The notes below the pieces were generated by a model. That model ran no database searches. It saw only the letters and a list, made by a program, of their open reading frames with translations, and was not told where the DNA came from. This document shows, piece by piece, positions 6,868 to 14,612 of a stretch of 22,578 nucleotides of DNA. Where the stretch lies: contig CAYPTY010000027.1 of the NCBI GenBank assembly GCA_964413935.1, forward strand, positions 1-22,578, in the 5' to 3' direction. Numbering within the stretch: the stretch's first letter is position 1; every line of letters starts with the position of its first letter. This DNA is from CAYPTY01 sp964413935 (GTDB taxonomy: Bacteria > Bacteroidota > Rhodothermia > Balneolales > Balneolaceae). A program made the position numbers and the translations under genes.

Positions 6868-7755
6868 ATGGTGATAAGTATTTCAACTTCTGCCCTCAAT
6901 GACCCATCCGGGAATTTTCTTCTCCGTCCGGGAAGTCTGTGGGCTTTACGCAGCCTGCAGGAAATGGGTACCGAGATCAGCCTTCTCAGAGAAGGTGACG
7001 CCCTAAATCAGGAACAGAACAAATTACTGCAGCAGGAGGGTATACATCTGCAAGAGGGAGCTGCCGATATGCAGCTGAGCGGGGAAAAAAACAGCCTGAA
7101 GCTAAGTCTATCCGGACAGACGCTCTTTGACGCGCAGAACTGGTCAGAAATGGTGCACTTTATTCAGTATCCACCCCGGAAAGCCCGACGCAAACGCACC
7201 ACCAAAGAAACCGATATCACCATCGAAGTGAACCTGGACGGAAGCGGAGAAAGCCGCATCTCAACCGGACTGAATTTCTTCGATCACATGCTGGAACAAA
7301 TTGCGCGTCATGGACTTATTGACCTGCATATTGATTGCAAGGGCGACCTCCATGTGGATGAGCATCATACGGTAGAGGATGTCGCCATTGCGCTGGGAGA
7401 ATGCATCTCGGAAGCGCTAGGTAAAAAAACGGGAATTGAACGCTATGGCTTCGTGTTAGCGATGGACGAAAGCAAGGCAACAGTTAGCCTTGATTTGTCA
7501 GGCAGATCATATCTGGTTTTTGACGGCAGCTTTAATCGCGAGTACGTCGGCGACCTGCCAACCGAAATGGTCAAACACTTTTTTTACAGCCTGGCTATGA
7601 ACCTCAAAGCAACATTAAACATCGAATTTCAGGGTGAAAACGACCACCACAAAATCGAAGCTTGCTTTAAAGGTTTTGCAAAGGCATTAAAAACTGCGCT
7701 GGAGAGAAACCCACGCCAATTGAACCAACTACCAAGCTCTAAAGGAATTTTATAA
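6868..7755 (+). CDS. hisB: Imidazoleglycerol-phosphate dehydratase with a degenerate N-terminal extension
   Basis: HisB dehydrates IGP to imidazole acetol-phosphate. The IGPD domain fills about residues 105-295. It begins RTTKETDITIEV and has STGLNFFDHMLEQ, the metal-binding DEHHTVEDV and, later, DHHKIEACFKGFAKAL. The first 100 or so residues (from MVISISTSALNDPSGNF) resemble, in length and in some patterns (LRPGSLWALRSLQ, then EGI), the HAD phosphatase half of bifunctional HisB. However, the DxDGT nucleophile motif and later HAD motifs are absent. I choose ATG 6868 because the TAnnTTTG box spans 6843-6850, the position of an upstream GTG. It is the first gene of the second his block; hisH starts 6 bases after it. 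Confidence 0.93.
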   Translation: MVISISTSALNDPSGNFLLRPGSLWALRSLQEMGTEISLLREGDALNQEQNKLLQQEGIHLQEGAADMQLSGEKNSLKLSLSGQTLFDAQNWSEMVHFIQYPPRKARRKRTTKETDITIEVNLDGSGESRISTGLNFFDHMLEQIARHGLIDLHIDCKGDLHVDEHHTVEDVAIALGECISEALGKKTGIERYGFVLAMDESKATVSLDLSGRSYLVFDGSFNREYVGDLPTEMVKHFFYSLAMNLKATLNIEFQGENDHHKIEACFKGFAKALKTALERNPRQLNQLPSSKGIL

Positions 7756-7761
7756 ATCATT

Positions 7762-8388
7762 ATGATAGCGGTCATCAAATACAAAGCCGGAAACTTAGCC
7801 TCAGTAGCGAATGCCCTGAACAGGCTGGAAGCACCCTTTTTTCTTGCCTCATCACCGCAGGAACTGGAAAGTGCAAGAGCTGTGATCTTTCCGGGTGTGG
7901 GACATGCCGGAGCAGCAATGGACTCGCTGAAAGAGCTGGGTATCGATGACTGGCTAAAACAAACTAAAAAACCGGTTCTGGGTATTTGTGTGGGGATGCA
8001 GCTGCTCTTCGAAGGTTCTGAAGAGGGGGACGCCGAAGGCCTGGGCATCATTCCGGGTAGGCTGAAACGATTTGATGAAAGCAAAGGCAAAGTCCCGCAC
8101 ATGGGATGGAATACCTTTGAAGCGCAAAATGAACATCCGCTGCTGAAAAATATTTCACGCAAAGATTATATGTACTATGTTCACAGCTATTACGCAGAGC
8201 AGAACGAGTACACTATCGCCTCAGCCAGTTATGTGAATGACTTTGCTGCCGCGGTGGCCCGGGATAATTTCATGGGCGTTCAGTTCCATCCGGAAAAATC
8301 CGGTTTTGCCGGTTCTCATCTGCTGCAAAATTATCTTGACTACGTGTATTCAAACACCGTATCCCACTTCAACAAAAATATTGGATGA
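7762..8388 (+). CDS. hisH: Imidazole glycerol phosphate synthase, glutaminase subunit
   Basis: Class I glutamine amidotransferase that supplies ammonia to HisF. At 208 residues the size is usual. The oxyanion region and nucleophile are GICVGMQ with Cys76, and the His-Glu pair is in VQFHPEKS (His176, Glu178). The N-terminus MIAVIKYKAGN follows the hisH pattern. It starts 6 bases after hisB and overlaps hisA by four bases (ATGA), consistent with coupled translation and with the HisHF complex assembled from this operon. Confidence 0.96.
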   Translation: MIAVIKYKAGNLASVANALNRLEAPFFLASSPQELESARAVIFPGVGHAGAAMDSLKELGIDDWLKQTKKPVLGICVGMQLLFEGSEEGDAEGLGIIPGRLKRFDESKGKVPHMGWNTFEAQNEHPLLKNISRKDYMYYVHSYYAEQNEYTIASASYVNDFAAAVARDNFMGVQFHPEKSGFAGSHLLQNYLDYVYSNTVSHFNKNIG

Positions 8389-9110
8389 AAGTAATCCCAG
8401 CCATCGACCTGCTTGACGGTAGCGTCGTTAGATTGCATAAGGGTTCGTACGAGGATGTAACCGTTTATAATGAATCTGCTATCGGGCAGGCTGAAGCTTT
8501 TGCGGAGGCCGGTTTCGATCACATTCATATCGTTGACCTGAATGGTGCCCGTGAAGGCCGCTTCATCAATCTGCCTCACATCAAAAAAATAAACCGGGAA
8601 CTTGGGATGAAAGTACAAACCGGAGGCGGCATACGCTCCTACCTGGATGTGGAAATTCTCCTGAACGCCGGTATCGAAAAAATTATCAGCTCTTCCATGG
8701 CCGTAAAGAACCCCGACGACTGGTACAAGGCTCTGGATCTTCATCCACAGCACTGCATTCTGGGGATGGACCTTAAAGACGGCAAGGTAGCTTATGCCGG
8801 CTGGCTGGAAACGCTGGATTCAGGCCTGGATGACTTCCTCAAACCCATGATAGAAGCCGGTCTTCGGGAAGTGCTCTGTACCGATATCTCCCGTGATGGT
8901 ACACTAACCGGTCCCAATGTGGAACTCTATGTAGAGCTGGCAAGACGTTTTCCGGAAGTTAAATGGATTGCTTCCGGCGGAATCTCCTCACTGGATGACC
9001 TGGAAACACTCAGATCCAAAAATCTGGAAGCGGCTGTGGTAGGTAAAGCTTATTACGAGGGTAAGATCAGTCTACAGCAGATGATGGAACTGAATTCTGT
9101 GCAGACCTGA
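8385..9110 (+). CDS. hisA: ProFAR isomerase (phosphoribosylformimino-AICAR phosphate isomerase)
   Basis: Amadori rearrangement of ProFAR to PRFAR on a (beta-alpha)8 barrel. The 241-residue protein starts MKVIPAIDLLDG, with catalytic Asp8, and carries the second Asp (129) in ILGMDLKDG. The phosphate-binding loops are QTGGGIRS (78-85) and the C-terminal ASGGISSLDDL. TDISRDGTLTGPN is present, as expected for hisA. The start is inside the hisH stop (overlap 4). The gap to hisF is 85 bases, longer than the other his spacings. Confidence 0.96.
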   Translation: MKVIPAIDLLDGSVVRLHKGSYEDVTVYNESAIGQAEAFAEAGFDHIHIVDLNGAREGRFINLPHIKKINRELGMKVQTGGGIRSYLDVEILLNAGIEKIISSSMAVKNPDDWYKALDLHPQHCILGMDLKDGKVAYAGWLETLDSGLDDFLKPMIEAGLREVLCTDISRDGTLTGPNVELYVELARRFPEVKWIASGGISSLDDLETLRSKNLEAAVVGKAYYEGKISLQQMMELNSVQT

Positions 9111-9195
9111 TTTCCGTTTTTATTTGACTCTTCGCCGAGCTAACTTACTGCCACTCAAGTCGCTAAACAAAACATCCCCCATCCCCCGCTATTCA

Positions 9196-9975
9196 ATGCT
9201 CACCGTTCGCATTATACCCTGTCTGGATATCAAAGACGGACGTACGGTTAAAGGAATTAATTTCGAAGGCCTCCGGGATGCCGGTGATCCGGTGGAACTG
9301 GCCCAACGTTATTCCGAGGAAGGCGCCGATGAACTGGTGTTTCTGGACATCACCGCTACCCTCGACAAAAGAAAAACACTGGTTGAGCTGGTCACCCGTA
9401 TTGCAGAGCAGATTAACATCCCTTTCACGGTAGGCGGGGGGATCAAAAGCGTGGATGAGATTGAAGCTATCCTGAAGGCAGGAGCCGATAAGGTATCCCT
9501 GAACTCATCAATCGTTAAAAATCCGGAACTGATTTCTGAAGCTTCAGCGCGTTTCGGTGCACAGGCCATTGTGGCTGCGGTTGATGCCAAACGCCATGGC
9601 GACCACTGGAATGTGTACATCAAAGGGGGCACGGAAGACACCGGGATGGATTCACTGGAATGGATAAAAGAAGCTGAAAAACGGGGCGCGGGTGAAATTC
9701 TGCTCACCAGTATGGATAAAGACGGAACCAAATCCGGTTTTGACATCGAGCTGATGCAGAAGGTGAATGACTTCATCAACATTCCGGTAATTGCCAGCGG
9801 TGGCGCCGGCACCATCGAACACTGCATTGAGGCAGTTCAGGAGGGGCATTCCGATGCCGTTTTAGCCGCCAGCATCTTCCATTTCCGGGAAATCGAAATT
9901 GATGACCTCAAATTCAGCATGCAGCAAGCCGGTATTCCGATGCGGCTGATTCAACCACAAATTGAAGATTCTTAA
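9196..9975 (+). CDS. hisF: Imidazole glycerol phosphate synthase, cyclase subunit
   Basis: Cyclase that uses ammonia from HisH to convert PRFAR into IGP and AICAR. The 259 residues start MLTVRIIPCLDIKDGRTVKG, with catalytic Asp11, and have Asp130 in AAVDAKRHGD. The phosphate-binding glycine loops are FTVGGGIKS (77-85) and IASGGAGTIEH. An in-frame start at 9124 exists but adds 24 residues unlike the family (MTLRRANLLPL), so I reject it and use ATG 9196. It lies 85 bases after hisA, and hisE follows after 70 bases. Confidence 0.96.
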   Translation: MLTVRIIPCLDIKDGRTVKGINFEGLRDAGDPVELAQRYSEEGADELVFLDITATLDKRKTLVELVTRIAEQINIPFTVGGGIKSVDEIEAILKAGADKVSLNSSIVKNPELISEASARFGAQAIVAAVDAKRHGDHWNVYIKGGTEDTGMDSLEWIKEAEKRGAGEILLTSMDKDGTKSGFDIELMQKVNDFINIPVIASGGAGTIEHCIEAVQEGHSDAVLAASIFHFREIEIDDLKFSMQQAGIPMRLIQPQIEDS

Positions 9976-10045
9976 TTTGGGCTTACGTTCAGAAAGTGGC
10001 ATTTTTCCACCCTTAAATTTTGACCTGCAAACTGAGAACACACCT

Positions 10046-10399
10046 ATGTCTGCGGATACCAAAAACGACATCAAGCTGATTACAAAAAAAGACTTTCAGT
10101 TTCTTCAGGAACTGGAAGGCCTGCTTTATGAGCGCAAGGCGACCATGCCCAAAGGCTCTTATACCACCTCGATGTTCAAAAAAGGACTGGATAAAATCGC
10201 CCAGAAAGTAGGAGAAGAAGCCGTGGAAACGGTAATCGCCTCCAAAAACAGCGGGGATAAAGAGACCATCAACGAATCTGCCGACCTCCTTTTTCACCTC
10301 ATGCTTTTGTTGGCCGAAAAGGAAATCCCCTTCCATAAAGTGATCAAAGAGCTGCGCAAACGCCATGATAAGGGCAATCACAAGCACATCGGTGAATAA
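10046..10399 (+). CDS. hisE: Phosphoribosyl-ATP pyrophosphatase, stand-alone (HisE)
   Basis: HisE hydrolyses phosphoribosyl-ATP to phosphoribosyl-AMP. The 117-residue product matches the C-terminal half of HisIE: the linker region then LLYERKATMPKGSYTTSMF, the MazG-type metal motif KVGEEAVETVIA (54-65) and ESADLLFHLMLLLAEK (77-92). The start is ATG 10046; an in-frame TTG at 9962 would overlap hisF and add 28 residues with no recognisable domain. In most Bacteroidota HisI and HisE are fused. Here only 70 bases separate hisF from hisE, so no HisI domain can be present. It closes the his block. Confidence 0.93.
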   Translation: MSADTKNDIKLITKKDFQFLQELEGLLYERKATMPKGSYTTSMFKKGLDKIAQKVGEEAVETVIASKNSGDKETINESADLLFHLMLLLAEKEIPFHKVIKELRKRHDKGNHKHIGE

Positions 10400-10442
10400 T
10401 TTCTGCTCTGCCTTCACACAATCTTAATGGGTTAAGTGCCTC

Positions 10443-10505
10443 GGCTTTATTATCGTTGGATGTAGCTTGCCTGTTTGGCATTCCCTGAAAAACACGAATA
10501 AAGCC
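10443..10505. repeat. Inverted repeat upstream of the DinB-like gene
   Basis: GGCTTTATT (10443-10451) is repeated in inverted form as AATAAAGCC (10497-10505), with a further CGT/ACG match after a two-base bulge; the spacer is 45 bases. It lies just upstream of the ATG at 10512, inside the 112-base gap after hisE. The right arm with its flank (CACGAATAAAGCC, 10493-10505) recurs inverted at 20497-20509 as GGCTTTATTCGTG. It may be an intergenic repeat element or a large-loop leader hairpin. No T-run follows, so it is not an obvious terminator. Confidence 0.5.
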
Positions 10506-10511
10506 TAAGTC

Positions 10512-11099
10512 ATGAAACGAATTTCTTCCCTGCTGATGCTGTGCCTGATTACCGCAACCGCAAGTGCACAACTCAGCCAGAGCGACCGCGATTTCGCCAT
10601 TAAATACCTTGAAACCTCCCATGAAAACATTGTTGCTGCCGTGGCTGAATTACCCGATAAGGCCTTCAATGCCAAACCCGAAGACGGAGGCTGGTCGGTG
10701 TCCAATTGCCTGGAGCACATCCTGCTTACCGAAGCCATGTTTACCCAGATGGTGCAGGGTAATGCAGCGAATGGTACCCCCGATCCCGAAATGGATATGT
10801 CGACCGGTGATGCCTGGCTGATCGGCGGAGTTGCCAACCGGGGAACCAAGGCACAAACCGGGGAACCCTTTGAGCCCACCGGCAGATGGGAAAGCAAGGA
10901 AGCCATGCTGGAAGCCCTGGAAGAATCCCATTCCAATCTGAAGCAGTATCTGATGACTACCGAAGATGACCTCCGCCATATTGCTTCAGACACTCCCATG
11001 GGCAAGCTGGATCTTTATCAGATGGTACTGGTGATTGCAGCGCACAGCCAGCGCCACCTCTTCCAGATGCAGGAAGTACTTGCGGAAGTGAAGTCGTGA
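10512..11099 (+). CDS. DinB-superfamily protein, secreted
   Basis: A 195-residue protein with a signal peptide (MKRISSLLMLCLITATASA, then QLSQ). The mature part is a four-helix DinB/YfiT-type domain. His69 in WSVSNCLEHIL and His178/His182 in AAHSQRHLFQMQ form the expected metal-binding triad of the family. DinB-like proteins are typically cytoplasmic thiol S-transferases or of unknown role, so the signal peptide is of interest; periplasmic members do occur in this group of bacteria. The substrate is unknown. The gene stands alone, after hisE and before osmC, on the same strand. A 9-bp inverted repeat lies just upstream. Confidence 0.88.
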   Translation: MKRISSLLMLCLITATASAQLSQSDRDFAIKYLETSHENIVAAVAELPDKAFNAKPEDGGWSVSNCLEHILLTEAMFTQMVQGNAANGTPDPEMDMSTGDAWLIGGVANRGTKAQTGEPFEPTGRWESKEAMLEALEESHSNLKQYLMTTEDDLRHIASDTPMGKLDLYQMVLVIAAHSQRHLFQMQEVLAEVKS

Positions 11100-11163
11100 T
11101 GGGCATATTCATCCCTGCTTCATAAATCGGCAGTATCCTGATACATAACCAAATTCAACGACT

Positions 11164-11565
11164 ATGACCATTCACGTAAACTGGCTTGGCGAGGGCTTCA
11201 AATTTAAGGCGGACAATGAGGATGGCGGAAGCATCTCCATCGATGGAAACAATACCGACGGACTCTCCCCCATGCAGCTGCTGCTGGCCGGCATCGGAGG
11301 TTGCTCGGCCATTGATGCCGTCAGCATCCTCGAAAAACAAAAGCAGGACCTCACATCCCTGGAAGTAGAGGTAAAGGGCGACAAGCAGAAAACCGGCTTT
11401 CATTCGGAGTACAAAAGCATCCATATGCACTTTAAGCTGAGCGGGAACCTGGATCAGGCTAAAGTGCAGCGGGCGCTGGACCTCTCAATCGAAAAATACT
11501 GCTCGGTTTCCAAAGCCCTGGAAAAGGGTTCGGATATCAGTTACGACTTCGAAATACTGGAATAA
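11164..11565 (+). CDS. OsmC/Ohr-family protein (YhfA-like)
   Basis: 133 residues with the OsmC-fold pattern: an N-terminal strand pair, then SPMQLLLAGIGGCSAIDAVS with the first Cys (47), and the second Cys (113) in SIEKYCSVSKALE. Two cysteines at these spots suggest peroxide reduction, as in OsmC/Ohr enzymes. The sequence is closer to the small YhfA-type members than to Ohr proper. Protection from organic or fatty peroxides is inference. The ATG at 11164 is well placed. The gene faces gap (minus), with a two-way terminator between them. Confidence 0.9.
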   Translation: MTIHVNWLGEGFKFKADNEDGGSISIDGNNTDGLSPMQLLLAGIGGCSAIDAVSILEKQKQDLTSLEVEVKGDKQKTGFHSEYKSIHMHFKLSGNLDQAKVQRALDLSIEKYCSVSKALEKGSDISYDFEILE

Positions 11566-11567
11566 AA

Positions 11568-11597
11568 AAACCCTGCAGGCTTTCACCGGCAGGGTTT
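11568..11597. terminator. Bidirectional rho-independent terminator between osmC-like gene and gap
   Basis: AAACCCTGC (11568-11576) and GCAGGGTTT (11589-11597) form a 9-bp stem with a 12-base loop. On the minus strand the stem is followed by a run of Ts (the A run before 11571), a good terminator for gap. On the plus strand it is followed by TTTAAAAT, weaker, and serves the osmC-like gene. Confidence 0.85.
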
Positions 11598-11623
11598 AAA
11601 ATCTGATAAGCGACTAAATTCGC

Positions 11624-12625
11624 TTAAACGATCTTGGTTACCAGTTCAGCGGTTCTGGCTGAGTAACCGGCTTCGTTATCATACCAGCCAATCACTTTCA
11701 CCAGGTTGCCATCCACTTTGGTGGAAAGAGCATCAAAGATGCAAGAATGCGGATTTCCGATGATATCGGTGGATACCAGCGGCTCCTCACTGTATTCCAG
11801 AATGCCTTTCAGGGAACCGGATTCGGCTGCGGCCTTCATCTTCGCATTCACCTCTTCTGCGGTAGTCTCTTTATTCAGCAGAACTACGAAGTCAGTGAGT
11901 GAACCGGTGATGGTCGGAACGCGAACTGCACCGCCATCCAGCTTGCCTGCCAGGTGAGTCAGCACTTTACCTACCGCTCCGGCTGCACCGGTTGAAGTAG
12001 GAATGATATTGGCTGCCGCAGCACGTGCACGACGCAGGTCGCTGTGTGGGGCATCCACGATGCGCTGGTCGCCGGTGTAAGAGTGAATGGTGGTCATAAA
12101 ACCTTTCTCGATGCCGAATGCATCATCCAGCACCTTCACCATGGGTGCAAGGCAGTTGGTAGTACAGCTGGCGTTGGAATAAATGTCGATGTCGTCAGAA
12201 ATCACATCATCGTTCACGCCCAGCACTACAAACTGCACATCCCCTTTTGCCGGAGCGGAGATAATTACTTTTTTAGCGCCCGCTTCCAGGTGCTTTCCTG
12301 CCCCTGCCGGATCACGGAAAATCCCGGTTGATTCGATTACTACCTCTGCGCCCTGTTCACCCCAATTCAGGTTGGCCGGATCGCGCTCGGCGCTCACATT
12401 AAAAGTCATGCCGTTCAGGGTGAGCTCAGATCCATTTACACTCACATCACCATCGAATTTGCCCTGGGCAGAATCGTATTTGAAAAGATGAGCCAGTGTT
12501 TCCGGACTGGTCAGGTCGTTTACGCCCACAATTTCGATCTGGTCAGCATAATCTGCCAGAATGAAACGCGTCACCATTCTGCCGATACGGCCAAAACCGT
12601 TTATACCTACTTTAATTTTTGCCAT
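11624..12625 (-). CDS. gap: Glyceraldehyde-3-phosphate dehydrogenase, type I
   Basis: NAD-dependent oxidation and phosphorylation of GAP to 1,3-bisphosphoglycerate, in glycolysis or gluconeogenesis. The 333-residue protein starts with the Rossmann motif KVGINGFGRIGR (5-16). The catalytic Cys154 is in SNASCTTNC and the base His181 is in TTIHSYTGDQ. The NDLTS stretch after the second strand (Asp37) is the NAD-type pattern. The ATG has AGGGATC some 6 bases upstream. The gene is on its own, and a strong terminator hairpin lies just past its stop. Confidence 0.98.
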   Translation of the reverse strand: MAKIKVGINGFGRIGRMVTRFILADYADQIEIVGVNDLTSPETLAHLFKYDSAQGKFDGDVSVNGSELTLNGMTFNVSAERDPANLNWGEQGAEVVIESTGIFRDPAGAGKHLEAGAKKVIISAPAKGDVQFVVLGVNDDVISDDIDIYSNASCTTNCLAPMVKVLDDAFGIEKGFMTTIHSYTGDQRIVDAPHSDLRRARAAAANIIPTSTGAAGAVGKVLTHLAGKLDGGAVRVPTITGSLTDFVVLLNKETTAEEVNAKMKAAAESGSLKGILEYSEEPLVSTDIIGNPHSCIFDALSTKVDGNLVKVIGWYDNEAGYSARTAELVTKIV

Positions 12626-12899
12626 TATTGATCCCTTTTGGATTAAAATTAGAATTTACAATCATCCCTGTAACACTCTGAAAATTCAGGCCGAAAAACA
12701 GGATTATATTCTTTGTATAACGCCTTTAAGCTAAGATTACACCCACCCATTTTCAATGTTAATTCACCCCGCCCATCCACTATTTTCCGGCCTTTGATAT
12801 GGTAGCGCTTTTCTGCCTATATTCTGCACCCCACCGAATGTGAAGATGACTTTTCATGTTCTCCAACGACGATAAAATTTAACTGAATATTCCTTGATT
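12626..12899. promoter_or_regulatory. Divergent promoter region of gap and pruA
   Basis: 274 bases with no gene. For pruA (plus), a possible -33 TTTG is at 12793-12796 and a TATATTCTG at 12818-12826, 21 bases apart, resembles the -7 box loosely. For gap (minus), AT-rich sequence next to the start contains a TAATTTTA-like stretch. I see no operator repeat, riboswitch or leader peptide. Confidence 0.35.
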
Positions 12900-14519
12900 A
12901 TGTCTGACTATAACATCACCGAGTTCAAAAACGAAACTTACCTGGATTTTTCCGATCCAACCCACAGCACAGCCCAGAAAAAAGCGCTGGAAGAAGTACG
13001 CAATCAATTCGGAAAAACCTATGACCTGTATATCAACGGAGAACACCTGAAGGGTGATGAGGGAACCATGGAAAGCCGGAACCCGTCCAATACCGATGAA
13101 GTGATCGGTACTGTACAGAAGGCCAGCAGCACGCAGGCTGATGCAGCCATGGATGCCGCCTGGGATGCTTTTGAAAGCTGGCAGTATGTGCCGGCAGGCG
13201 AACGGGCCGAATACCTGCTGAAAGCAGCCGATGTCGTGCGCCGCCGCCGTCTGGAAATCAACGCCTGGATGATCAGCGAAGCGGGTAAAAACTACCTTGA
13301 GGCCGATGCCGATACCTGCGAAGCCATCGACTTCCTGGTTTATTACGCCCACGAAGCCATGCGCCTCGATAAGGGTATGCCTGTAATCGATTCCTGGGGA
13401 GATGAAAACAGAACCATTTACATGCCAATGGGCGCAGGCGTATCCATTTCGCCCTGGAATTTCCCCTTTGCCATTTTTGTGGGTATGGCCGCCGCACCCA
13501 TAGCTGCCGGCAACACCGTGGTTGCCAAGCCGGCTCCGGATACCCCGGTAGTTGCTCATATCCTCGTGCAGATTTTCGAGGAGGTTGGACTGCCAAAAGG
13601 CGTATTTAACTACATCACCGGTGGCGATATCGAAGTGGGCGAACGACTGGCCCGCAATCCTAAAACCCGGTTCATCACTTTCACCGGATCCATGCCGGTT
13701 GGACTGCATCTTACTGAAATCGCGGCAGAGCGCGGGGGCGACGATCAGCTTTTCATCAAGCGTGTGGTAACCGAGCTGGGTGGCAAGAACGCGGTTGTGG
13801 TAGATGAGGATGCCGATATCGACCTGGCAGCCGGAGAAATCGTGAAAGCGGCATTCGGTTTCCAGGGACAGAAATGCTCGGCCGGTTCCCGTGTGGTGGC
13901 CCACGAAAAAATCTACGATGAACTGCTGGAAAAGGTAGTGGAGCATACCAACAAGCTTGAAGTTGGAGATGCCAAAGACGACTGCATAGCCGGTCCGGTG
14001 ATCAATCAGAAGGCTGTGGATAAAATTATGGGCTACATCGAAATAGGAAAAAAGGAAGGCCGACTGATGGCCGGTGGTGAACGTGCTGAAACCGGAAAAC
14101 CGGGCTATTACATCCAGCCTACCGTTTTTGCGGATGTGGATCCGGATGCGCGCATCGCCCAGGAAGAGATTTTCGGTCCGGTAACGGCTTTCATTAAAGC
14201 CAAAGACACCGATGACGCCATCCGCATCGCCAACAGCACCCGATTCGGACTCACAGGAGGATATTTCTCCCGCGACCCGAAGAAAATCGAAAAGGCTTTA
14301 CGCGAATTCAAAGTAGGTAACCTGTATATCAACCGTAAGAATACCGGCGCCCTGGTGGGTGCACAACCCTTCGGTGGATTTAACATGAGCGGTACGGATT
14401 CAAAAGCCGGCGGAAGGGATTACCTGCTGTATTTTATGCAGCCCAAATCCATGACGGTTCGTCCCCATAAGGATGTGGATTTCAGTGTTCATGACTTTAA
14501 ATACGGGATAGAGAAGTAA
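12900..14519 (+). CDS. pruA: 1-pyrroline-5-carboxylate dehydrogenase (L-glutamate gamma-semialdehyde dehydrogenase)
   Basis: Second step of proline catabolism: oxidation of glutamate-gamma-semialdehyde to glutamate with NAD. The 539 residues have the aldehyde dehydrogenase landmarks SPWNFPFAI (residues 184-192), the conserved catalytic Glu292 in VTELGGKN and the nucleophile Cys326 in FGFQGQKCSAGSR. The C-terminal region has NRKNTGALVGAQPFGGF and SGTDSKAGG, typical of the RocA-type, single-domain P5C dehydrogenases. The ATG at 12900 is preferred to the TTG at 12894. No proline dehydrogenase gene is adjacent, so PutA-type fusion is ruled out here. A terminator follows. Confidence 0.93.
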   Translation: MSDYNITEFKNETYLDFSDPTHSTAQKKALEEVRNQFGKTYDLYINGEHLKGDEGTMESRNPSNTDEVIGTVQKASSTQADAAMDAAWDAFESWQYVPAGERAEYLLKAADVVRRRRLEINAWMISEAGKNYLEADADTCEAIDFLVYYAHEAMRLDKGMPVIDSWGDENRTIYMPMGAGVSISPWNFPFAIFVGMAAAPIAAGNTVVAKPAPDTPVVAHILVQIFEEVGLPKGVFNYITGGDIEVGERLARNPKTRFITFTGSMPVGLHLTEIAAERGGDDQLFIKRVVTELGGKNAVVVDEDADIDLAAGEIVKAAFGFQGQKCSAGSRVVAHEKIYDELLEKVVEHTNKLEVGDAKDDCIAGPVINQKAVDKIMGYIEIGKKEGRLMAGGERAETGKPGYYIQPTVFADVDPDARIAQEEIFGPVTAFIKAKDTDDAIRIANSTRFGLTGGYFSRDPKKIEKALREFKVGNLYINRKNTGALVGAQPFGGFNMSGTDSKAGGRDYLLYFMQPKSMTVRPHKDVDFSVHDFKYGIEK

Positions 14520-14541
14520 TTTAACCCACAGTTGGAATTAA

Positions 14542-14584
14542 AAAAGCCATCAGCTCAGGTTTCAATCCCGGGTTGATGGCTTTT
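14542..14584. terminator. Bidirectional terminator between pruA and the ankyrin gene
   Basis: AAAAGCCATCA (14542-14552) and TGATGGCTTTT (14574-14584) form an 11-bp stem with a 21-base loop. A-rich and T-rich flanks on both sides allow it to stop pruA (plus) and the fmt/ankyrin unit (minus). Confidence 0.85.
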
Positions 14585-14612
14585 CTTTTGGCTGCAAGTT
14601 TTTGGTGGACAA

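Noticed and set aside
9976..10045. A hidden hisI between hisF and hisE
   Set aside because: Only 70 bases are present, too short for a PRA-CH domain of about 100 residues.
12879..13946. Long open frame (355 codons) on the minus strand across pruA
   Set aside because: It is the complement of a clear aldehyde dehydrogenase with all catalytic motifs; the antisense protein has no family features.
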